Origin: JALZCH01 sp036387315
GTDB lineage: Bacteria; Acidobacteriota; Blastocatellia; Pyrinomonadales; Pyrinomonadaceae
DNA: 25,427 nt
Direction of reading: 5' to 3'
Assembly (NCBI GenBank): GCA_036387315.1
Contig: DASVTY010000050.1
Coordinates: 1 to 25,427, forward strand
The translations under genes and the position numbers were made by a program. The notes under the pieces are model-generated. The model made no database searches. It was not told where the DNA came from and saw nothing but the letters and a program-made list of their open reading frames with translations. Positions within the stretch are counted from its first letter, which is position 1; every line of letters begins with the position of its first letter. Positions 1 to 5,901 of the stretch are shown piece after piece.

Positions 1-413
1 AAAATCAGACGCTGCGGCGGAGTCAATTCAATTAAAAACCGCCGCACTTTTTCAACCAGAATTTTATCGTGCAAACGATTGGTAAAATCTTCGTGCCAGC
101 CGTTGAGCGATTCAAAAGCCGTGTCTTCGATGTTTAATTCAATCTCCAAAACATTGGCGCGTTGACTGTTTAAAAACGCGCGAATCGCAATCCGCCGCAG
201 CCAGGTGTAAAACTGCGCTTCGCCGCGAAAATCTTTGATTGCTTTAAAAGCTCTCAGCCAAACTTCCTGAGACAAATCTTCGGCATCCGCCGCGCTGTGA
301 GTGTAACGAAGCGCGAAAAGATGCAATCTGCGCCCGTAAATACGCGCCAATTCGCAAAATGCTTCGCGGTCGCCGCCTTGGGCTTTTTTTATGAGAACGT
401 TTTCGTTTGTCAC
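1..413 (-). CDS. ECF-type RNA polymerase sigma factor (5' part; runs off the left edge)
   Basis: Reading the minus strand from a GTG at 411-413 gives about 137 codons open to the window edge. The protein begins V/M-T-N-E-N-V-L-I-K-K-A-Q-G-G-D-R-E-A-F. It contains a clear sigma-70 region 2: 'DAEDLSQEVWLRAFK' followed by 'FRGEAQFYTWLRRIAIRAF', the usual core-binding and -10-recognition helices of ECF sigma factors. The end reached in the window (L-T-P-P-Q-R-L-I) looks like the start of region 4. An in-frame TAA lies eight codons upstream of the GTG, so the start cannot be much earlier; no good Shine-Dalgarno is visible. It is downstream of the TonB receptor on the same strand, but a terminator-like hairpin (499-550) lies between them, so coupling to the receptor is not shown. 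No anti-sigma factor is visible, since the gene's 3' side is outside the window. Confidence 0.85.
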   Translation of the reverse strand, partial: MTNENVLIKKAQGGDREAFCELARIYGRRLHLFALRYTHSAADAEDLSQEVWLRAFKAIKDFRGEAQFYTWLRRIAIRAFLNSQRANVLEIELNIEDTAFESLNGWHEDFTNRLHDKILVEKVRRFLIELTPPQRLI

Positions 414-498
414 AAGAGAAAATTTGATTGCCGTTTAAATAGACACGCAACGCTGTAATCCGGTTGGCGCGAACGACGAATTATTTTTCAACGCAAGC

Positions 499-550
499 AA
501 AAATACAGCGGAGAATGAGGTTACAAATGCTCATTTTCCGCCGTATTTTT
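499..550 (-). terminator. Rho-independent terminator of the TonB receptor gene
   Basis: A 21-bp stem (499-519 with 530-550) has a 10-nt loop and two non-Watson-Crick positions. AAAAA and TTTTT lie at its outer ends. It starts 24 nt past the stop codon of the receptor gene. Transcribed from the minus strand, it ends in a U run. It separates the receptor from the sigma factor gene. Confidence 0.75.
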
Positions 551-573
551 AAAGTGATATTGCTTTTTCAGAT

Positions 574-2796
574 TTAGAAAAATCTAAAAGTGTAGCTCGC
601 GCGAATTCCGCGTCCGGGTTCGGGCGCGAGGTCTTTGATGTATGAGAGATGATTGTAATACAGCTTATCGGTCAGATTATTCGCGCTCAGGCTGAAAATA
701 TGCGCGTAATGCTCGGTTCCGTAAGTGTAAGAAGCGTTGACGTTGAATAAACCGTAACCGGCTGTCGGCGTTTCGAGCGGAAAAATATCGCCGAGCGATT
801 TTCTCGCCACAAACATTGTTTCGGGACGCACGCTCAAACCTTTGTATTTCAAATCAAGCCCGATGCGCGCCCGCGCAGGCGTAATGCGCGGCAAAGGCGT
901 GCCGTTCGTCAGTTTGGCGTTTACGATGTCACCGACGAAGAATGCGCCGACGTATTTGTTGATGTCGAAATTGACGCTCACATCAGCGCCGATGAAACGG
1001 CTGTCGTCCTGCAAATAACGGCGGACGAACAAATTATCTTCAATATCCGGCACTCCGTCGGCATTTTCGTCTTCGAGCGCCTGATAAATGAAATCGTTGA
1101 TTCGGTAATAGAAAAATCCGCCGTCGAAACGCAGCCGCTTTGTGTTTTGTTTGAACGAAAATTCGACGCCGTTTGAACGCTCGCGGCGCAAATTTTCGTT
1201 GCCGATTTCAAACGATATGGTTCCGACGTGCGCTCCGTTGTTGTAAAGCTCTTCGAGAGCCGGAGCGCGGTAAGAACTGTTGAAATTCGTCACAAACGAT
1301 GCGCCTTCCCACAAACGGAAACGCACGCCAGCCGCGCCGGAAAATCCGGTAAAGCTGCGGTCGAGCAAATTCGCGCTCGCCGTGTCATAAGAGTTGCGCT
1401 CGACGCGACCGCCGAATTGGAAAGCGACGCGCTTAAAGCCCAATTCTTCAAGCGCAAAGACAGCGAAATTGTTTTGCCGGACGCGACCTTCGACCAGCGA
1501 TTCTTCGCCGGTCGTCAAATAACTGCGGCGAAAACCTTCAAAACCGAAACGCCCGGTTAATTTGTTAAAAGGCTTTTGTTCAAAGGTCGAACGATAAGAA
1601 AAAGTGTCGTTGTCGAAAACCGTCCCGACTTCTTCCTCTTCCAATTCCTGATGCTGGTAATCGCTGTGATTAACCGCGAAATTCATCGCTGTAATCGGAG
1701 AATTCAAATCGTGCAGACCGCCGCGAAAACGCAGATTGCGCGTTCGCGCGCGGATGTCAATGTTTTCGTCGTTGCTCTCGCCGCCCGATTCGAAAAATCC
1801 GGCAAAAGGAATTCCATAGCGGCGTTTGTCGTAATCAAAACCGGCTTGAAGAAAGCCTTTGTCACCGAAATATCCGACTTTGCCGACCATGTTCCAATAA
1901 CGCGAAGCCGAATTCGGAACTACGCCGAGCGGCGTATGATAATCGTCTTCGCGCTGCGCGGAAGCGCCGACATTAAATAAAAACTTCTTGTAGCCGTATT
2001 CAATATTGCCGTTCGCTCCGGCTTGCGAATTGACCGTACCGCCCAAACCGCTAAAAAATCCGCGCAAGCCGGTGTGCGAAGTGTTTTCGTCGGATGTCAC
2101 GGCGTTAACAACGCCGCCGATGGCATTTGAACCGTAAAGCAGCGTTGCCGGACCTTTGACGACTTCCAATCTTTCGAGATTCAGAACGTCAATCGGCTCG
2201 CCGTGATCGCCCGATTGCGAACCGAGCGAGCCTGTCCGCACGCCGTCCTGAGTTATCAAAACGCGGTCGCCGTCAAAACCTCTGACGACGGGACGCGCCG
2301 AACCCGTTCCGAAAGAGCGTTTGCCGACTCCGGCTTCGCGCTCCAAAACTTCGCCGATTGAAGTGCTGGCTTGTTCGCGAATGCGAAGCTGGCTGACGGA
2401 ATTCACCGATTGAAACGATTCAAAAACCGATTGCTGCTGTCCGGTTGCGGTAACAGTAACTTGTTCGTTGACGCCCGCCAGCGAAAGTGCGAAATCTACG
2501 GTCGCAACCGCGTTGCCGACTAAAGCGACATTGCGGGTTCTGTCGGAAAAACCTTCCGTGTGAACCAGAATCGTGTAATTTCCGGGCGCGATGTCGGTAA
2601 ATTCATAAACGCCGTTTGCGTCCGTGTTCGTCGTGCGGCGAAGCTGGACGATTTGCACCGAAGCGCCCGTGAGCGCGCTTCCTTCGGTTTCCGTCGTCAC
2701 GCTGCCGCGAATCGTTCCGCCGGTTTGCGCGAAGACGGAAACGGTCGCGCTGAACACAAACAAAACTGCAATAAAAAATCTCTGATAAAAACTCAT
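574..2796 (-). CDS. TonB-dependent outer-membrane receptor, ZnuD-like
   Basis: 740 residues. A signal peptide (about 1-23, ending V-F-A) is followed by a carboxypeptidase-regulatory-like beta-sandwich (about 28-110), a TonB plug (about 125-240, with 'PVVRGFDGDRVLITQDG' and 'LERLEVVKGPATLLYGS') and a 22-strand-type barrel ending in Phe. Barrel segments resemble ZnuD-type metal receptors as I remember them: 'RRYGIPF', 'DYQHQELEEEEVGTVF', 'RAPALEELYNNGAHVGT', 'FEIGNENL' and, near the end, 'HLSYIKDLAPEPGRG'. Zinc is therefore the best guess for the substrate, with other metals or haem possible. The acidic loop with four consecutive Glu could bind cation. The ATG at 2796 was chosen because the signal peptide starts there and GGTGA lies just upstream. 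The frame stays open for 34 more codons, but these cross a terminator-like hairpin. No metal-uptake regulator or ABC transporter is adjacent. Confidence 0.9.
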   Translation of the reverse strand: MSFYQRFFIAVLFVFSATVSVFAQTGGTIRGSVTTETEGSALTGASVQIVQLRRTTNTDANGVYEFTDIAPGNYTILVHTEGFSDRTRNVALVGNAVATVDFALSLAGVNEQVTVTATGQQQSVFESFQSVNSVSQLRIREQASTSIGEVLEREAGVGKRSFGTGSARPVVRGFDGDRVLITQDGVRTGSLGSQSGDHGEPIDVLNLERLEVVKGPATLLYGSNAIGGVVNAVTSDENTSHTGLRGFFSGLGGTVNSQAGANGNIEYGYKKFLFNVGASAQREDDYHTPLGVVPNSASRYWNMVGKVGYFGDKGFLQAGFDYDKRRYGIPFAGFFESGGESNDENIDIRARTRNLRFRGGLHDLNSPITAMNFAVNHSDYQHQELEEEEVGTVFDNDTFSYRSTFEQKPFNKLTGRFGFEGFRRSYLTTGEESLVEGRVRQNNFAVFALEELGFKRVAFQFGGRVERNSYDTASANLLDRSFTGFSGAAGVRFRLWEGASFVTNFNSSYRAPALEELYNNGAHVGTISFEIGNENLRRERSNGVEFSFKQNTKRLRFDGGFFYYRINDFIYQALEDENADGVPDIEDNLFVRRYLQDDSRFIGADVSVNFDINKYVGAFFVGDIVNAKLTNGTPLPRITPARARIGLDLKYKGLSVRPETMFVARKSLGDIFPLETPTAGYGLFNVNASYTYGTEHYAHIFSLSANNLTDKLYYNHLSYIKDLAPEPGRGIRASYTFRFF

Positions 2797-2890
2797 TTTG
2801 TCACCAATAAAAATATATAAACGTAGAATTATAAAGTTTGATGTAAAAAGCGTTATGCGGACATTTGTTTTCAACAAACTGCTCGCTTCG

Positions 2891-2927
2891 CAAAACAAAA
2901 AGCCGCGCGCTGGATACGAACGGCTTT
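2891..2927 (-). terminator. Probable rho-independent terminator after the LytTR regulator gene
   Basis: On the minus strand, AAAGCCG and CGGCTTT (2921-2927 with 2899-2905) can form a 7-bp stem with a 15-nt loop, followed by TTGTTTT. It lies about 80 nt after the LytTR gene stop and about 95 nt before the receptor start. It would end the two-component operon and insulate the receptor. Confidence 0.5.
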
Positions 2928-2936
2928 GAATGAGTG

Positions 2937-3005
2937 TGAGGCAGAAACACGACCGTTAGGGAGTGTGCTTGCGACACACTCCCTAACGGTCGTGTTTCTG
3001 CCTCA
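2937..3005. repeat. 31-bp perfect inverted repeat (long hairpin) with 7-nt loop
   Basis: Arms 2937-2967 and 2975-3005 are exact reverse complements over 31 bp. The loop is CTTGCGA. The left arm begins TGAGGCAGAAACACGACCGT and ends GGGAGTGTG. On the plus strand the hairpin is followed by TTTTT. On the minus strand, the direction in which the flanking genes are transcribed, it follows the LytTR stop (3009) after only three bases and has no U run behind it. The stem is much longer than an ordinary terminator and there is no open reading frame inside. It may be a stand-alone palindromic repeat or an RNA-processing or 3'-end-protection structure for the LytTR transcript. Confidence 0.9.
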
Positions 3006-3008
3006 TTT

Positions 3009-3785
3009 TTATAAGCGCAAAAGCTGTTCGCGCAAAATCCTTGATTGTAAACGGCTGGCGGCGAGCTGTTGGTTGTTTTTGAGCGTAACCAGATAAGTTC
3101 CGCCGGGCAGCGGCGAAATTTTCCGAATCATTTCCAAGTTGCAAAGTGTGCCGCGTGAGAGACGAATAAATTTATCGGGCGCAAGCCGCGCTTCCAAATC
3201 TTTGAGGCGAAAATTTATCGTGTGGCGTTCGCTGCGAGCCGTTGTAATGTGTAGCAATTCGCCTTCGGCAACGATTGAAGCGACTTCCGTAACGGGAAGC
3301 AAAATTATTTCATCGCGCAGCCGGATCGGAATTCTTTCCAGAAAATCGCGCTTTCCGGTTTCCTCGATTGTCGCCGCAGCCGCTTGGAGATTTAACGATT
3401 CCTTTTCTCGAAAATCCGCCGTTTCGAGTCTTTCGTGCGCGCGGTTCAAGGTTTCGCGAAGTCTGGCGCGCTCGACGGGTTTGAGCAAATAATCAACTGC
3501 GTTGACTTCGAACGCCTGTAGCGCAAATTCGTCATAAGCCGTGACGAACGCGACGAGCGGCAAAATGTTTTTACGAATCATTTTTACAGCTTCAAGCCCG
3601 CCGACTTCGGGCATATTTAAATCGAGCAAAGCCAAATCGGGGCGCGTTTTTTCGATTAACTCAACCGCTTCCGCGCCGTTTTCAGCTTCGCCGACAATTT
3701 CAGCGTCTTCAAAATCAGCGAGCAAATTCCGCAGAAAAGCACGCGCCGGGCGTTCGTCGTCGGCAATTACAATTCGCAGTTTCAT
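3009..3785 (-). CDS. LytTR-family response regulator
   Basis: 258 residues. The N-terminal receiver domain (about 1-120) has the acidic pair D9-D10, phospho-acceptor D55 in 'LLDLNMP', T82 and K102 in 'YLLKPV'. A short linker leads to a C-terminal LytTR DNA-binding domain (about 155-258; 'LHITTARSERHTINFRLKDLE' region and 'FIRLSRGTLCNLEMI'). LytTR regulators bind DNA through this beta-rich fold, not through a helix-turn-helix. The gene is directly downstream of a LytS/YehU-type kinase gene (stop 3892), so the two form a two-component system. The 106-nt gap between them is almost filled by a dispersed repeat. The ATG is at 3783-3785; upstream sequence is inside or next to the repeat and offers no strong Shine-Dalgarno. 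Target genes cannot be read from the sequence. Confidence 0.93.
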   Translation of the reverse strand: MKLRIVIADDERPARAFLRNLLADFEDAEIVGEAENGAEAVELIEKTRPDLALLDLNMPEVGGLEAVKMIRKNILPLVAFVTAYDEFALQAFEVNAVDYLLKPVERARLRETLNRAHERLETADFREKESLNLQAAAATIEETGKRDFLERIPIRLRDEIILLPVTEVASIVAEGELLHITTARSERHTINFRLKDLEARLAPDKFIRLSRGTLCNLEMIRKISPLPGGTYLVTLKNNQQLAASRLQSRILREQLLRL

Positions 3786-3797
3786 TTCTGAATTTTA

Positions 3798-3890
3798 CCG
3801 CCGAGACGCAGAGCCGCCGAGAAAACCAAAAGAGAAAAGAAAGATATTCTCAAAACTTTTCTTAACCTCTGCGTCTCTGCGTCTCGGCGG
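3798..3890. repeat. GAGACGC-rich imperfect palindromic dispersed repeat, copy 1
   Basis: A perfect 16-nt inverted pair, CCGCCGAGACGCAGAG (3798-3813) and its complement (3875-3890), flanks a purine-rich middle. Both ends contain iterated GAGACGCAGAG-type units. It fills the gap between kinase and response regulator genes and touches the kinase stop codon. A related element is at 13495-13600. Similar 'CTCTGCGTCTCTGCG' repeats are known to me from many environmental bacterial genomes, where they often give spurious peptides of the R-R-D-A-E-x-x-R type. Confidence 0.8.
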
Positions 3891-3891
3891 T

Positions 3892-5745
3892 TCAAAAAAC
3901 TTTTTTATTTACCGAAGAAATTGGCATTGTTACTTGTACCGTTGCGCCTTCGCCGGTTTTGCTTTCAAATTTCAAATCTGCCCGTTCTCCGTAATAAGTT
4001 TTCAAACGGTTTTCGACATTATTCAAGCCGATTCCTCTCTTTAAATCATTGAGAGCCACGCCCGCGCCCGTGTCGGCGACTTCCAGAATTAAATTGTTTG
4101 CGCTAACGCGCGCCGAAATTTTTACTTTTCCGCCCGCTTTCTTTTGGGAAATTCCGTGTTTGACTGCGTTTTCAACAAGCGGCTGCAAAATGAGCGACGG
4201 CACGCGCAAAGATTTCAATTCGGGCGAAACGTCAATTTCGATTTCGAGCCGCTCTTCAAAACGCGCCCGCTCGATTTCGAGATAATTTTGAATCAATTTA
4301 AGCTCGTCCCCGAGACTTGTAAATTCAGCAGTTTGCCGCAAAATGCCGCGCAGAAGCTGTGTAAGCTGAAGCAAAGTGTCGAGAGCTTTTTCCGGCGCGG
4401 TCTGAATCAGATAACCGATTGTCGTCAAAGCGTTAAAGAGAAAATGCGGATTGATTTGCGCGCGCAGAGCTTTTAATTCGGCTTCGGAAGCGAGTTTGGC
4501 GATTTCCTGTTCACGCAAATCCTGTTCGCAGCGCTCGTGCGTGACGCGCAACTGGTCAATGCGCCTCGCGGCAATCAACGCGGCATCTTCGAGCATCTCG
4601 ATTTCGTCGGACAATAAACGCCGCGCGCCTGAAAAATCGCTCAAATTGATTCGATAAAACGGAGCTTCGGCGGTCGGGACAAAAACGTCCGCCGCGTTGT
4701 TTGAAAAAACGGCGTCGCCGCGTCCATTAGTTTCAATCCAACTCGAATTATCAGCCGTTAAAACCGAACCGAATCTGCCGCAAACGTAATTTAAAACCGC
4801 TTCAATTGTTTCCAGAGCCTCAATCCCAACCCTGATTTCAGCGCGTAATTTCTGATAATCGGCGCGCCGCAGCAAAATTTTATCAACAAACCAAACGGCG
4901 GCGCGGTGCAAATGTCCGTAAATCAACGCGGTCGCCATCCAAAGTCCCAGTAACACGAAAACCGGCTGCGAATCGGTCGGCGCGTGTTCAGCGTGGATGC
5001 GAAAAAGCGGCACGCCGACGGCAAAATACAAACCGAAAACCAAAGCCGCGAGCAGCACAAGTGAAAGAGCGCGTTTTAAAAACAAATCGGCGAAAGCGAA
5101 GCGAAAGTTTTGATAAAGAATTGCAAACGCCAGCGGCAAGCTCGCCTGATGCGCGACCAGCTCGGTCAGCCAAAATCCTTGATTACTGTGCGGCTGGCTC
5201 AAATGCAGAGCCGAAACCGCGAAAACCGCCAGCGCGCTCGCCCAAATCGCTTTTCGCTCGATTGATTGCCGCAAATTGAGCAAAAATAAGGCGGCTAAAA
5301 TCAACAAATAACCGAAAGTCAGAATTTGAAGCGATGCGGAAAACGGAGCGGCGGCGCTAAAAATCGCTGCCTGAAAATGCAGCGCGGCGGCTGAAAAGCT
5401 CAAAATGTAAGCCGCAAAAATCAGGAAATTTGATTTCGCGTTCTTTTTCTCGTTTGAAAAAGCTGAATGCACGACGACCGCTGGGAGAAAACCGAGAGCG
5501 GAATAAGCTGTCGCCGCCAAAACCGGCGAAATTTCGGCGTGCGCGAAATCGCGCCAGACAAACGCGAAAAACTCACCTGCATTCCACAGCAAACCGAGAA
5601 GCGCGGTTGCGAGCAACAAAAAATCAACTCTCTCTGCGCCGCCGCGTTTGCGTTGCACGCTCATAATGAGCATCATCGCGTAAAGCGCAAGCCCAACGGC
5701 AAAACCGAGCAAATTGACCAACAATGCGGCGTCGGGCGTGTTCAT
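3892..5745 (-). CDS. LytS/YehU-type membrane sensor histidine kinase
   Basis: 617 residues. The N-terminal half (about 5-280) is strongly hydrophobic with roughly eight or nine membrane segments, for example around 8-30, 42-64, 75-95, 106-125, 139-157, 165-182, 224-247 and 260-278. A GAF-like linker (about 300-400) and a coiled-coil stretch with repeated Glu/Leu follow. The catalytic part is a His_kinase (PF06580) type: phospho-acceptor His434 in 'INPHFLFNAL', N-box 'QPLVENAVKHG' (521-531), 'DTGAG' (558-562) and 'GIGLNNVENR' (571-580). Kinases of this class pair with LytTR regulators, and one is encoded next in the operon. The ATG at 5743-5745 has a weak GAAAAG upstream. The ligand is unknown; the multi-pass sensor suggests a membrane or small-molecule signal, which is inference. 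Confidence 0.92.
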   Translation of the reverse strand: MNTPDAALLVNLLGFAVGLALYAMMLIMSVQRKRGGAERVDFLLLATALLGLLWNAGEFFAFVWRDFAHAEISPVLAATAYSALGFLPAVVVHSAFSNEKKNAKSNFLIFAAYILSFSAAALHFQAAIFSAAAPFSASLQILTFGYLLILAALFLLNLRQSIERKAIWASALAVFAVSALHLSQPHSNQGFWLTELVAHQASLPLAFAILYQNFRFAFADLFLKRALSLVLLAALVFGLYFAVGVPLFRIHAEHAPTDSQPVFVLLGLWMATALIYGHLHRAAVWFVDKILLRRADYQKLRAEIRVGIEALETIEAVLNYVCGRFGSVLTADNSSWIETNGRGDAVFSNNAADVFVPTAEAPFYRINLSDFSGARRLLSDEIEMLEDAALIAARRIDQLRVTHERCEQDLREQEIAKLASEAELKALRAQINPHFLFNALTTIGYLIQTAPEKALDTLLQLTQLLRGILRQTAEFTSLGDELKLIQNYLEIERARFEERLEIEIDVSPELKSLRVPSLILQPLVENAVKHGISQKKAGGKVKISARVSANNLILEVADTGAGVALNDLKRGIGLNNVENRLKTYYGERADLKFESKTGEGATVQVTMPISSVNKKVF

Positions 5746-5760
5746 CGCTTTTCAATTCAA

Positions 5761-5788
5761 ATTATCGGTTAGATGCGGTTTTTTGCAA
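5761..5788 (-). promoter_or_regulatory. Possible sigma-70 promoter for the kinase-regulator operon
   Basis: On the minus strand TTGCAA (5788-5783) and GATAAT (5766-5761) are separated by 16 nt. The predicted start would be about 9 nt from the kinase ATG. The hexamers are good, but no experimental support is possible here. Confidence 0.35.
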
Positions 5789-5841
5789 CTTTTTCATTTT
5801 AAACGGTTGTTTTCGGCAAATGAAAACTCATTTCCGCCAAA

Positions 5842-5881
5842 CGAAAAAGCCCGGAGTTAAACAAAACTCCGGGCTTTTTCG
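5842..5881 (-). terminator. Strong rho-independent terminator after the E1 fusion gene
   Basis: A perfect 17-bp stem (5842-5858 with 5865-5881) has a 6-nt loop. The core is GCCCGGAGTT, with an A run and T run inside the outer stem. It follows the E1 stop codon by about 20 nt on the minus strand and separates E1 from the sensor kinase promoter. Confidence 0.88.
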
Positions 5882-5901
5882 ATAATTTCCGGCTTGTGAA
5901 T

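Noticed and set aside
1..413. ECF sigma, TonB receptor and the FecR-like gene as one FecIRA-type surface-signalling set
   Set aside because: The receptor precedes the sigma gene with a terminator between them, the receptor lacks an obvious N-terminal signalling domain, and the FecR-like gene is 21 kb away without an anti-sigma segment.
244..450. 68-codon minus-strand frame over the sigma factor gene
   Set aside because: It is an out-of-frame shadow; the adjoining frame from the GTG at 413 gives a recognisable sigma-70 region 2.
2797..2898. N-terminal extension of the TonB receptor
   Set aside because: The 34 extra codons precede a perfect signal peptide and partly overlap a terminator-like hairpin; GGTGA precedes the inner ATG.
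3541..4044. 167-codon plus-strand frame
   Set aside because: It runs antisense to the regulator and kinase genes and across the GAGACGC repeat. Its 'RRDAEPPRK' and 'LTSASLRLGG' pieces are the usual spurious translation of that repeat.
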